Assembly: GCF_000699445.3 (NCBI RefSeq)
Contig: NC_067197.1
Span: forward strand, 4,346,152 to 4,410,151
Length of the DNA stretch: 64,000 nucleotides
DNA from: Schistosoma haematobium
Lineage: Eukaryota; Platyhelminthes; Trematoda; Strigeidida; Schistosomatidae
Direction: 5' to 3'
The notes under the pieces were generated by a model that saw only the letters and a list, made by a program, of their open reading frames with translations, was not told the origin of the DNA and searched no databases. The position numbers were made by a program, and so were the translations under genes. Of this stretch, positions 26,901 to 41,900 are shown in pieces (position 1 is the first letter of the stretch; each line of letters starts with the position of its first letter).

Positions 26901-29900
26901 TCAGTGCTTGAAGTCACTAACTTTTAGTCTGAGCCATGTCGGTAAATGCAGACTACTCGGTTGAGGTCCTCACGACTATCGTAATCAATGGTTGGAGACT
27001 GTGGGTGACATGGCTCAGAATCGATCACACTCGAGTAGGTGTATACACTCTCTGTCTTCCCTTAAACTATGAGATTAAAATCGTTTCACATCTTTCTTTC
27101 TATCAACTAATTCTTTCTTCCTGTACTATATCCTTATACAAGATCTTTATTTTACTGAATTAACTACTTCTATGAATCTGGAGTTCATACTATTGTGTTA
27201 ATGAGGTATGGCAACTTAGGTCGATGCACATATGTACCTAGTCCTACGTTGTAGCTGACTGGTTGAAGTATGGATTCAATGTATATATACATATAAGTAA
27301 GTAATAAGTGTTTTTATAATGATCAACCAAGTTATTGGTTGTATATAATAGGAGGATTCTGACAAGCAGTGAAGCCCAGGACTCGCGTTTCATTCTCACT
27401 GGGACTCGTCATTTGGATGTGCTTGAATCTGAATGCTGATATTCACACTGGAGATCAAACCCAGCAAACTTCGTTTCAAACGTCAACACATTACCCATTG
27501 AGTTATTGAATCTAGATAAGTACGAACCTGTTCAAAGTGTATGATGATGAAATTATCATTACTACATGTTGGAATTAGTTCAATGTTGATTTTCACGACA
27601 GAATTTTAGTCAGTCTTTTTTTGACTGAAATGCATCATTTGTGAATGGCCTCGAATATGGCATGAATTCCATTATTCTGAATTCCACTGCTAGTTACAAT
27701 CCATCTATTCTATAAGACATTGAACAAAAAATACGATATCGAGGTAATACTTATAAGATGTACAAGTACCGACAAGTACTAATTTAAATTCAGTTTTGGG
27801 TTATCACCGATGAACTAATTCAAAATTCTTGTTAATAACATATCAAATTTGATACTTATTTAGTTATCAGAAGGGATCTAGTTGATTAAGCGCCTGGCGC
27901 GAGGCTGATAGGTCCTGAGTATGAATCTCATGGGGTGCGGGATCGTGGATGTGCATTGCTGAGGAGTCCCACAACAGGACGAAACGGCCGTCCAGTGCTT
28001 CCAGGTTTTCCATGGTGGTCTAGCTTCAATGGACTCGTGATTTCAATCAGTGAAACTTATTTAGTTGCTTAGTTCTGGTTTTACTCTTAATTCAGATATC
28101 ATCCTTGTATAAAAACACACATAGGCCATAAGAGCTAAACCATTTTAGATGGCTTAATTATAGAAAAAAAGAATCATTTGAATATATTAGCGGGAACTGT
28201 CCAACTCAGATTAAAAATACAAAGAACTGATTGTTACATCATTTGTCGGTCGGATTAATAAATGCTAAAGATAACTGTCTACTTAAATAAAGGAGAGCAA
28301 AAAGGTAAGAATTAGCATTTACAATTTATAAAATTCAAAGGAGTGCTAAGATTATGAGAGAATAAGAAATTGAAAATGTCTCTTCTGTACTCAGAGTTTA
28401 AGTTTGAAATGGTGAATTACTATAGCCTCAATTAGAAATGTGTTCAAGAACTGAGCTGTTGATCGATTTTTATCTCCCTTTAGATAACCATGCAAGGTAG
28501 TGCTCAGATATTCTTTTACCAAATCCTTGCCTTGTAAGGTTAATATAACCTGCTCTACAAGAGCAAATAAACAGGTAGACGCACTCTCAGGTGGCCCAGA
28601 CAGTCTATCCCTGACACTTCCTTGAATGAGTATCTGGCTGGAGAAAATACTTCGGAGATCTACTGAATAAAACGTCATTTTCAGATATTTGGATAATCCA
28701 ATACTCATCTGAAGGTTCTTATTTGATTTCGGGATCTATTACCATGGTTTGACGAGTTTGCAAACAATGGACAGCAAATTAAACAAGCTGAGATCCGATG
28801 CCACAAGATCACTGCTATTCGAAGATGTAACGCTAGCTGATGCCGTTATTATGGATAGTTGGGGGGGGATAGTCCCTCAGTTACATTAGATCTACACGGT
28901 TGTCTGCACCGACGAATTGTAACTATGTCGACAACATTGTCAGATGAAAGGGTTTGACAGGGATTAACTGTTATCAAAACTAATCGTAAGATTGTTACTA
29001 AAATAACTTTTAAAGATAATCGAAGTTTAGCAACAAGTGGGTGGGAATGTTACCTTGTTTATACAATAATTTAACATCTTTATCACTAAAATATTGGATA
29101 TATTTAGTAACATGATCAATGATTGTAATTTCATAAGTCTTTGATATGACGAATAAAAATTATTTAAATGTTTCAAAAGCAATCTAAATTAGATAAGCAG
29201 TACATTCCTTTGACTAAATGGAAACTTAGAACCACACAGTGATAACATCATTAACTGAGAGGATAATATACGTATCGGTTTGAATCTCTGAAACACTACG
29301 AAGTTCTCTGACGTTGTTAGAATATATCAGTGATTTATTCTCAAACATAAGCAATCTAGACTTTACGATAGTAGTGAGTTTCTTCAAAGTATTTTCTTCA
29401 TGTTACTTGCACTACAATGATGAATCCCCGATTAGTTTATCTCACTTTCCAGAATAGTGATGATCTATTATTTGTGAGTGTACTTCCTATTGAGTGCAAC
29501 CAAAGATTTAAAATCAAAATATCAAGAAGCTATGATGTTTGGCTCGATTGATACCTAGTTACATTGAGTTTTTATCTCCATCTGTTCATTACTGACATGT
29601 AGAAATCAATTTGGATTTTTGTACGATGTCCAAGTCTGATAGTGATAGGGATTTTCATTTATTTATTTAAACACAAACACAGGTACAAGGAGGTACCAAA
29701 TATATATGCTCCACACAAATTAATCAGTTTGTATGAGGTCTAAAATACTTCCCGGGTGCCCAAACCGAAACAGGTGGTTTCCTTAGAGAGCCACACTCCG
29801 AGCCTTTGACCTAGAGGTCTTATCCACAAGACAGTGAGGCAGCGTTAGGAGATGCAGTCCCATGGTAACCGGTGACTAACAGTAGGTTCATATGTCATTT

Positions 29901-32900
29901 GTCCCTTCAGGATACTGAAGCCCATGTGCACGATTGGTTTGGAATGAGGGTTTTCCAACTCCCCTAGGTGGATTTTCCATATCCGCCAATCAACCCAGTT
30001 AAAGCGCCGGATATTCGCTTTTCTTCTTCTCAATTTCTTAAACAATAGTAATGCTGCGAGAAAGCAGTGATCAGGACTTCCCTAGCAGTGGTTGTGTGAA
30101 AGTGGCCATGTGGGAGCATATCGAGGGGGAAAGCGGGCTCTGCCCAACCTCGGCTTTAACAGGGAATATGGGAAAATTTTCTTATAAACTACCCCAACCA
30201 ACTACTCTAGTAAAAAGGAAGCTTTTACTAATTAATCACATCCGGTTGTCTGTACGCTAAACTTGAGTGCAAATGTTTATCTCTAAGACAACTAACCCAA
30301 CAATAATATTTGTCTCACATTTAGGATATGCAAGCCATTTCTTAGTTAGTCACGAGTACTTATAACTTGACTGATCGTTTATTGGCTTAATTTTTCACTT
30401 ACTGACATACGTTAACAACCTTGAGCGAATTGACCCAATCTTGGAAATTCAGTCTATGTATTATACATTGTTAATATCTCAAACATTGCCATCAATTTAT
30501 CGGATCAAGTAAAATAACTTCTTTCAAATCTTGAATCATGGACAACAGTGTAGCAGATAGATCTTTCATAAAGTAAACAATTAGTAGTTAATTTAAATAG
30601 ACAAATACATAAAACTACCCATTTTGTTCATACTAAAATGCTTACTAAACAAATTGAAAAGCATCAGATTTCATATATTCAATCCAAAATGGATAGATTT
30701 CATTTAAACAAATATTTTTCACTGTGTCGAATATTTGAACAGGAGTTGTATCTTTTTTGGCTTGAATGACTTCAATGATTGATTTCACTAATGACAAATC
30801 AATATCTATTAAGCAATAAAATTAATAAGTTATCATTAAACTTGAAAATGGTATCTATGATGATTGTGTTTATATTTTTGTGAGTTCAATGCCGGATTAT
30901 ATAGTTCTGAACTTGATATTGAAAGAGTTCATAAGCATATTTTAGAATATATGCCAACAACGATTGGATAGAACTAGAAAAGAAAGCTCAGGATACAGTG
31001 GGTTGAAGAATGCTGGTCGGCGGCCTATGCTTCATTGGGAATAACAAGCGTAAGTAAGTAAATAAGTAAGTAAGTAAGCCTTTACCTATGACTATTAACT
31101 CATTTATTTTTAATTTAATGTTTACATCAAGCATTACCGTTGCTTTAAAGAAATAGATGATTGAATATTGAATGAACAATCAATTCATCACTTCATTTTA
31201 GAAATAATGCCATAAATCCATGAATTCACTGACAAGTGAACTGAGCCATATTGGTAGGTGTAGACTATCTTGTTGGGATCTGCGAGACAATAGCAACTAA
31301 TGGTTAGAGACTTTGAATCACATGGCTTAAAATCGTTTGCAATGGCGCAGGTACATCCACTCTTTGTGTTCTCCAAAATTCTAATCTTCCGAATTCTTCG
31401 TGTCTCTTTCTTTTTTCTCTTGCTAAATTTATTTCGCTGTATTATACTCCTTGAATAACAACTTCAAATCCTAATCTTTCCGATTACTGCTTGTACTTTT
31501 ACTATCTCTATCACTATGGGATTTGAATGGACAATTGTATCTGTGTGCTAATGTGGTATGGCAACTTGAACTGATGTACGTACATACGAAGTTGTTGACT
31601 GACTGATCAATTGTTATAGATAATAATCTTTCCAAGAAGTATTTTAAGAATCATAATGACAGTAGTATGTACAATTTGAATTTAATGAATACAATGTTTA
31701 AATAATAATAAAAAGAACTTACCTATACTCCAACGACTATTTGATCTTAGAAAATTATTTACAATATACCAAATTTTTGTTAGTTTAGTAAAACGATTAG
31801 CCATTAAACTTAAATTTTGTCTAGAATAATCATAAATAGCTTGTAAAAATCCAAGTATACGATTTTGTCTTTCTAAACCATTTCTGTGAATAAGTTTCCA
31901 TATGAAATTAGAAAAAAGTAAGGTAATTATGATGTAATAATTAAAAAAGTTTATCATTTTAAACAAATAACATTGTGTAATGTATTAAAGGTTAAGCGTT
32001 TGTTCTAGATCGAAGGTCCTGGGTGCAAGTCTCAGTCAGTCATTTAGTCGGCTACAACGTAGGACCAGGCACATATATGCATCGGTTCAAGTTCCCATAC
32101 TTCATTAACACAACAAGATGGACACCGAATTCATAAAAGTAGTTAATTCAGAGGTGGAAATATATAAAATAAAGATTTTGTATAAGGATATAGTACAGGA
32201 AGAATGAATTAGTTGATAGAAAGAAAGATGTGAAACGATTTTAATCTCATAGTTTAAGGGAAAACAGAGATTGTATACACTGACGCCATTGTGATCGATT
32301 CTGAGCCATGTCACCCACAGTCTCCAACCATTGATTACGATCGTCGTGAGGACCGTAACTGAGTAGTTTGCATCTCCCAACATGGGTGTATATCTAGGAG
32401 CCCTATATTAAAAAGAAACGGTTATCAGTGCTTTTAGATTTCTAATAATAGTGTAACGTTGATCGGTTCATGATCTCAATTCGAAATAAATGCCCTTAAA
32501 GTTTTTTTTATAATACTTTGTCGTAGTGATTGACTTTCAGTTTTGTATGTAGAGTTTTATGGTAAATTGAAACAATTTACTACCGTATATTATCCAGCTT
32601 TTCTCAACGTCTTTTTTTAATCAAATGTACTTCAAGTTTAAATATTATGGCACTTTCATAAAAATATAGCTACGCGTAGAGCCCCTTTGGGGCTACTGTC
32701 GATCCCAAGCCCGGATAAAGGAGGAGGGTTGGGCATGGGGTAAACGACTTTATCCCGTAGAAAACTAACTCGCTAAAAAAGCGTTAACCAGAAAATTATT
32801 CGTGAAAATATCTCTAACAGTTATTACCATCAACTGGTTTGCATTACTTGATCAGCAAGTAACAATCTTTATAAGCAAAGATGGATAGTGGCTAGAAGTG

Positions 32901-35900
32901 GAATTCAGGATGCGCGTTTCGTCCTACTTGGGACTTTTCAGTTAGATATACCTGCATCTCAGAGTTTATGTCTACTGCAGGACTCGAACCCAACACCATT
33001 CTCTTCAAACTCCTTCGCATTATCCATTCAGCTACTAAGTCTTGATAGCCACCTGCTTGTGCAATGAGGTGAAATTTAAATTCACTTGGTATTATTTGCT
33101 TGTATCTTATGGATAACGTGATGGCGTTTGAAGCGAACGGTACTGAGATCAAGTGCCGGAGGAGACATCAACTCCAAGATGTAGGTACATCTAGTTGACG
33201 AGTCCCAAATAGGATGAAACGCACATCCTGGATTCTACTGCTAATCACAATTCATCTTTGCTTCTAATGCTTATAATCTAAGACATTATCGAAACAGTTC
33301 GCATAGGAAGATTCAAGTAAACAAAATATCAAGTGAATATAAGTAATAATCTTTGTCATTACACCTATTCACAATCTTCAATATAACATGTATATACCTT
33401 ACATTTATTTCAAATTTACGGCGAGACTCTAATTTATGAACGAACTTAGAACGAATCTTAAGTGACCTTGAGAAATATTAGCCAGTCAGCAAACAGAAAG
33501 TATAGAGTAAAAATATGTTATACAAAACCATGGAAATAAAGTGGATAAACTTCTTATACGTGGTTCAAAAACTTGTCAAGGTTGGAAAGGCGTTCAGAGG
33601 ATCTAAAATCGTAATGCATGCAGTAGAAATAGTAGGCCTCCGGAGCCATGATTAAGTCTCGAAAACTCTTTCAGCCTCGACTACATAGCTTCAATATTGT
33701 TTATGTGCACTCCGATTGTTAAGTGCACAAAATGCTACTTGTGGATAACGACACAATGCACATAACCAAGCCTATGTAGGAGTCTGTACGCTCTCCAAAC
33801 ATCCGTATATATTGTAGTACCTGGCTGCAGCCAGTGTTACTAGTGCTTTTATTATCCAGTCCGCGATAATTGTCGTAATTTGCCTCAGTTAGAAATTATA
33901 CATATTGGGTTTTCATCACGAACAGACATCAGCTATAATGCCAAAAATCTGTTTAGCCAAATGGATGAAAGGTTTTCGCGTTAAAACCCGAGATCTATTA
34001 TCTTATACTTGATTGATTCGTCCACAAATTATAGTCTCGCCATTTTATTTGTTATAGCCGCTCAATTATCACATTTTGTATAAAATTCCCTGTGGACCGA
34101 TCGTATGTTAGCATTAAGCACTGAAGTTGGCGCCGTAACCTTGAAATCTCTAAAACGCTTCTGATTGGCTCGTCCATAAATTAGAGTCTTGCCTAAATTT
34201 ACCTTTCTAAATAAAATTGAAATGGACCACCAGATGCTGCATCACCATGTATTGCTATTAAACATTTTTTCTTTAACATTTCTTCCATTGAACTTTTCTT
34301 TTCTTTTGAATGTATGAACGAAGTTAGTTTTCCTCTATTTGAAGATTCCATCTTTTTCCTATTGATGAATTCTTGTTTAAATGATGATGTCATTTTATGA
34401 TTCTCATTAGGATGATCATTATTATTTATTCCTAATGTAGATATCAATGAATCAATTATAATGGAATGATCATAATTGATTGAATTATTGATGATATCCA
34501 TTTGTATCGAGGAGGAGGATAATAATTGACAATTATTGATTTTTTTTAAATGTTCCCATTTTAAACCAGGATATAATTTTAAACCAATCACATCATTTGG
34601 ATCATAGGGTATTGTCCATGATATATTTAATCGTTTAAAGAATGGTATAGTTGATGTATATTTAGTTGGAGTAGTACTGGTAGAAGTAGTAGTAGTAGTA
34701 CTACTTGACATTCGAGATAATTTTATATTTCTATGAGATGAATTCAATGTAGATGATGGAGCATATGATAATAAACGTTGTTTTGATATATTTCTTAATA
34801 TATCTCTATTATGATCTGATTGAATAAGACCATTTTTTGTTAAAGCATTTTTAATAATTAGATCATAGATTTCTTTATTCCAGGATTTTTCATCATTAGA
34901 TACCTTTATTGTTTTTTCAGTTGTTTGTAATGAACTATGACAATTTACAGAAGTATCATTATCTTTAATAACTTCATTAGATTGATATTCTTCATATTGA
35001 ACAGTAGGATCATGATCATTATGATGATTGTAATGATCCATAAGATCAAGATCATTATCTTGTTCAATATCAGAACTATTTATTGATATATTTTCTATAC
35101 ATGCATTAGATGATAATGTATGATTTGATCTAATTAATGAACAATATGGTGGTATATAAAATAAATTAGAACCACCATATTGATTTGGTAAAAACTGACA
35201 ATTATTGATTATTCTTTCCCAATGTAATAACCATCTTGGTAACCAATAATATCTTAAACGACGTAAACAATCATATTGTACACAATCAAACATCATATTA
35301 CCAAGTTGATATAAATAGGATTCATTCGGATTATTATTCTTATCATGGCGACTTGTTAGAAAATAATCAGAAATTGTATTTATTGATGTAAATAATTTTT
35401 CACGTGCTTTAGATGTTAATTGAAGAAGGTAACGATCTTCAAGATCACTAAACAATAGATATCAAGAAAGAAAAACTGTAATGAAGGATCATATAAATCA
35501 AACGATAGATTTTGTTCACATAGTATTGTTTACTTGTATCTATCTTCTCAGGTACATTCAGTTGACGAGTTCAAAGTAGGACGAAACGTGCATCCTGAAT
35601 TCTACTGCTAGCCACTTTCCATCTTTGCTTATAAAGCTTGTGACTTAAGGCAATATTGAGACAGTTCGTACAGGATGCACATATGCTAATAAGAGACTGA
35701 TCAATTACAGTCCTTAATAACAATTGGAAGATCCAAGCAAATAATACTAAGTGAATTTAGATCTTAATTATATTTAGGTAAGAATATAATATAGAGATGA
35801 GATTGAGCAATTCCTAAAATAACGAAGTGATTTTGATCGATTTTCAAGGTCATTAAAGAAAGACATTAAAAACGATGATGAAGGATTATATAAATCAAAC

Positions 35901-38900
35901 TATAGACTGTGTTCACTAGATGTTGTTTACTTGTATCTTCCCAAGTACATTCAGCTGACGAGTCTCAAATAAGATGAAACGCGCGTCCTAGATTCCAGTA
36001 CTAGCCACAATCCATCTTTACTTATTTAGACTTTGTTGTTATTTTAGTTGATTTAAGTAGTTATGAATGCCTTTCGTCAGCTATGGTTTATAATTGAGAG
36101 TTTTTACAGTGAATACAGGAAACCTAGTTGTTAACTTCTATTCGATTAAGTGGTTCAAATAATAGTTAAGTGGAGTATAGCGCTCAATTTAACCATCAAA
36201 TGTTTAGTTTAAATTATATTGGTGACAAGTGATACGGTGTTAAAATGTGAATATTTCATACATTTATTTGATTACGTAAACGCTCCTGAATAAAAAGTCT
36301 TGGTATTTAAAGTTGTTAAACAAATCAGATATAGTGGATAGTTTTTCTTTAATTCCTAGCTGGTTAGAAGACTGTTTATAATTAATGTTTTGGTGGCCCG
36401 TATTATTGGGACGGAGCATTTGACCAGCAACCCGCGTTGATATGCAGGTATACACGCCGGCAGGCACTCACCCAATCCACGACTTAATGTGCACCGTGAT
36501 AGATGAAAAGCCGACCCTCGAACAGGCATAGCCACAGGATATCCCGTAGTCGCAATATGCGTTCAAGATGTCGATCAAGCCACTACCCGAGCACAACCCA
36601 CCGCATCATTTCAACCAATTCATCTAGACTGTGAGAGTTGGCTCATACACCTCCACCGCGTGTCATTTCGCTTCGCTCTCCTCTCTTCCCTTCGTCCCTC
36701 TGATTTCCTGCCCAGATCAATGTATACAAAATATACGTATTCAAAACTTCATTCTGTTATACACTAACGCGAATTAAGTTGATAATTTTATAAGAGGATA
36801 GACGACATGTGTACTTCAATAACATTACTTACTTACTTACGCCTGTTACTCCCCGTGAAGGAGCATAGGCCGCTCACCAGCATTCTCCATCCAACCCTGT
36901 CCTGGACAATCCTTTCTAGCTCCGTCCAGTTGTAATTCATCGTTTTCATATCTGCTTCTATTATCCGACGCAATGTGTTCTTTGGCCTTCCTCTTTTCCG
37001 CTTCCCTTCAGGATTCCAAGTTAGGGCTTGCCTCGTGATGCAGTTTGACGATTTGCGTAATGTATGTCCTATCCATTTCCATCGTCTTTTCATAATTTCC
37101 TCTTCAGCTGGAAGTTGGTTTGTTCTCTCCCACAGAAGGCTATTGCTGATGGTATCCGGCCAATGGATGTTGAGTATCTTGCGTAGACAGCTATTTATAA
37201 ATACTTGTACTTTCTTGATTGTGGTTGTTGTAGTTCTCCAAGTTTCAGCTCCGTACAGTAGAACTGCCTTGACGTTCGTATTGAAGATTCTCACTTTGAT
37301 ATTGGTTGAAAGTTGTTTTGAGTTCCATATGTTCTTCAATTGTAGGAATGCGACCCTTGCTTTGCCGATCCTCGCCTTTACGTCTGCATCGGATCCTCCT
37401 TGTTCATCGATGATGCTTCCCAGGTATGTGAAGGACTCTACATCTTCCAGAGTTTCGCCATCAAGTGTGATTGGATTGTTGTTCTCCGTTTTGAATTTGA
37501 GGACCTTAGTTTTCCCTTTGTGTATGCTGAGGCCTACTGATGCAGAGACTGCTGCTACACTGGCTGTCTTCATCTGCATCTGTTCGTGTGTACATGCTAG
37601 GAGGGCTAGGTCATCTGCGAAGTCCAAATCGTCTAATTGGTTCTGAGCTGTCCATTGTATTCCGTGTTTTCCTTCAGATGTTGAGGTCTTCATAATCCAG
37701 TCGACCACCAGAAGAAAAAGGAAGGGAGAGAGTAAACAGCCTTGTCTGACTCCGGTCCTTACTTGGAATGCATCTGTCAGCTGTCCTCCATGCACTACTT
37801 TGCACTGTAGTCCGTCGTATGAGTTCCGGATAATATTGACAATCTTCTCAGGAACTCCGTAGTGTCGAAGAAGTTTTCATAATGTCCTCCTATCTACACT
37901 GTCTAATGCCTTTTCATAATCAATGAAGTTGATGTATAGTGATGAGTTCCACTCAACTGATTGTTCGACGATGATCCGTAGTGTTGCAATTTGGTCTGTG
38001 CACGACCGATCCTTACGGGATCCAGCTTGTGGATCTCGAAGTTGGGCGTCTACTGCATCCTTCATCCGGTTCAGCAACACTCTGTTGAAGACTTTCCCTG
38101 GTATTGACAGTAGTGTAATGCCTCTGTAGTTTTCTCATTTGCTCAGATCTCCTTTCTTTGGAATCTTGACGAGGTGTCCTTCTTTCCAGTCCATCGGCAC
38201 TTGTTCCTCCTCCTAAATCTTTTTGAACAGAAGGTAAAGCATGCTTGTGGTTGCTTCGATGTCTGATTTCAGTGCTTCAGCTGGTATGTTGTCGGGTCCT
38301 GCTGCTTTCCCGTTCTTGATTTGTCTGATGGCCATTCTAATTTCTTCCGTAGTTGGTGGATTGACATCTATAGGAATATCTATGTGTGCTGCTTCGATGT
38401 CCGGTGGATTCATTGGAGCCGGCCTGTTCAGGAGTTCCTCGAAGTATTCTACCCATCTGTTACGCTGTTGTTGAATTTCGGTGATTGGCTTGCCTTCTCT
38501 GTGTTTGACCGGCCTCTCTGGTTTACTGTATTTCCCTGCTAGTTTCTTCGTTGTATCGTGAAGCTGTTTCATATTTCCTTCTCTAGCAGCTTTTTCTGCT
38601 GTCGTTGCTAGTTCTTCCACGTATTTCTTCTTGTCGGCTTTAATGCTCCTCTTCACTTGTTTGTTTGCTTCTATGTATTCAGCTTGTGCTTGGACTTTCT
38701 CTGCTCGTGTTCGGCTGTTGTTTATTGCTGCCTTCTCGTTCTTCCTTTCTTTGATCCTGTCCAGTGTTTCTGTAGAGATCCATTCCTTATGATGGTATTT
38801 CTTTAGACCGAGAACCTCTTGACACGTTGAAGTTAATGCTTCCTTGATGCCTTTCCAGTTGTCCTCCATACTAGTTTCTTCTTCTTTCAGTAGATCTTGA

Positions 38901-41900
38901 AAGGCTTGGAACCTGTTGTTGAGAGCTATCTTGAATTCACTGAGTTTGTCAGTATCTCGAAGGAAGGCTGTATTGAACCTTTGTATTGCTGTTTGTCCAG
39001 TTGTCCAGTTTTTCTTTAGCTTCAGTTTTAAATTGGCTACAACTAGGTGGTGATCTGAAGTTACGTCAGCACCTCTCCTGGTTCTCACATCTTCCATTGT
39101 CCTTCGGAATGTTTTGTTGATGCAAATATGATCTATTTGGTTCTCTGTAGTGTGGTCCAGTGAGATCCATGTAGCCTTGTGTATACGCTTGTGTGGAAAT
39201 ATTGTGCCTCCTATGACCAATTTGTTGGATGCACATAGATTTGCAAATCTTTCTCCATTTTCGTTTCTTTCTCCCAGTCCATGTCGTCCCATAATATCTT
39301 CATATCCAGTGTTGTCTATTCCGACTTTGGCATTTAGGTCTCCCATCAGAATAGTTAGGTCCTTTCTTGGGCATTTCTCAATGATTGACTGCAGCCGCTC
39401 GTAGAACTGATCTTTAATTTCGTCGTTGCTATCATTGGTGGGTGCATAACATTGGATAATATTCATTAAGATCCCCTCCTTCTTTGTTTTGAATGATGCT
39501 TTGATGATTCTGGATCCGTGAGATTCCCATCCTACAAGTGCATTTCGTGCTACTTTGGACAGCATAAGAGCGACTCCCTGAGTGTGTGGAGAATTGTCCT
39601 CTTCGTGACCGGAGTATAGCAGCATCTCTTTCGTAGCTAGCCTTTTCTGTCCAGCTTGGGTCCAGTGGGTTTCGCTGATTCCCAGTACTGCTAAGTTGTA
39701 TCTCCTCATTTCCATTGCTATTTGATTGGTCTTCCCGGTTTCCCACATTGTTCGAACGTTCCATGTACCTATAAAAATTTTTGCTCTGGTTGTTAGAAGG
39801 GGCATCGGCCTCGTGGCTTCCGAAGGAACTCGGCTTTCACCATGAAGCGTCATAATTCTTCTAAATGAAGACCTTCTAACTCCCAGGGCAGAGTTAAAAT
39901 GGTTTGGATTATTTTTTCTGGTGGGCGTTTTTTTAGCGAGTTAGTTTTCTACGGGATGGGGACGCTAACCCCATGCCCAACCCTCCTTCTTTACACGGGC
40001 TTGGGACCGGCAGCAACCCTATAAGAGCTACATTCATACAATCTAATTGGAATCAGATCCTGGGCCACTAAAATGTAACTGAATGGAATATATTATTAAC
40101 TAATAGATTACAGTGAACAATAACATACATATATAACGAGTAGGATTACTACACTTTGTGCTTTATTTCCCTCTGGGGAATAAGAATATTTGAAGACATT
40201 ATCTGGTTTATGAGTATGGAAAAGTTATTACTTATGAATAATACAACTCTAACATCAGAAGCGTATTGATCTACTTTTGATTGGCTTAACGAATAACTAA
40301 TGTTAGATAGTGAGAAAAACTGAACATTAGGAAAGCTTTTTCTCAGTGACATCCGGATTCGTTCATTAATTCTTCCTGAAATTTTTATTTCCTCTAAATA
40401 AAATATAGATAGTGATAGGCTTCCTGAAAACAATCGGTTGTCTATGACTTTTAGGATATTCCTTTCTAGATTTCAGAATAATTATTTTTGGGCATCCATT
40501 TTCAGATGGTTCTTTTCAATATCACCTCCAAATTCATATATGAATTTACGTATACCTGGAGAACCCTGTTAGGCAGCTTATGCTCGTCCATGGGGGGTAA
40601 CAGGAGTAAACAAGTAGGTAAGTAAAGGGCAGCAGGTAAACACGAACGGCAGGAAAAAAGATTTCTACCAGGTTTTCTAATCAGTTTTCGAGTAACCTAT
40701 GCTTAAAAGACAATAAAGCCTTCATAAATGCAATCACTATTCACTTGATAGAGAATAGAGATATAGTCAATATCAGATATACATTTAAAACAATTAAAAA
40801 ACCAACCAAATATCTATTTTACTCAATTTTGCAGAGGTATCTGTTGTGTAACGTTAACAAGATCACGTTTATTTCAACTTCACCGACTAAAGTAAGTTAG
40901 ACCTTTGTTTATAATTATAATCATAGTAGGTTTTGTAATTTCAGGCTGTTTCCAACTGATCAGAGGACCATTAAATAGAATGGATTCATTGTACTCTGCA
41001 AACCTTGTCGTTCTACAACTGTTTAGATTTATCAAGGAAACTGATTGTATAGAATTTTTGAAACGTTTTTTCTCTTTAATTTAAACAAATCGTAAACTAT
41101 CAGTATAGGGTTATAAATAAAGTTAGGGTTTGATTGAGATGATGGATCTATCAATGTTAGACGACCATTGACAATCTGTAAGCTTTGATTTCAATGATCT
41201 GATCTTCATGGTATCAATAAAAATTCAACAATCTCCATAAACCTATACCAATACATATCATGTATTCCCTAGTGACTGGCTTCGGGAGGTAATTCTCGAA
41301 GTTCTAGTGAGAAGCCGTGACCAATGAATCTAATCCATGTCAGATAGAGACAAGTATATACCTCAGACAATGGAAGATGATCGCGCAATATGACGGAGTG
41401 GTTGAAGTTAGACATGTACACCGTTGAATACCGGCTCAGTGGTCTGGAAGTCAAACGTTCGCGCGCGAGACCGAATGTCCTGGGTTCTATTTCTGTATGC
41501 GGGATCGTGAAAACGCACTGTCGAGAAGTTCCATACTAGGACGAAGCAACTGTCTAGTGCTTTCAGGTCCTTAATAGTTGTCTAACATTGATCAGTTCAT
41601 GATCTCAATAAAAAACAGATTTATGAATTACCGTAATAAATTAAATTTTAATTTAATACTTTCATAACTTGAATTCTGCATAGATGAAATCATTTTAATT
41701 GCTTCACAATCTAACCAAAAATCAACAAGATGTATTCCATTAGTTGTCACTAGAAAAGCCATAAAATCTTTCATTCCATCACGCTTGAAAGAAAAAACAG
41801 ATAATAATATTTTTCATATAATCACTGAAATAAATGATTTCTGAAATGTAAAGAAAATATGAGGTGGTTACAAACAGAGTTGAATTTTATCAACTTCATG

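Noticed and set aside
36975..37646. A 223-codon plus-strand frame, and similar antisense frames at 38241, 39150, 51738 and 52641
   Set aside because: These are shadows of the RTE-A coding region read on the opposite strand.
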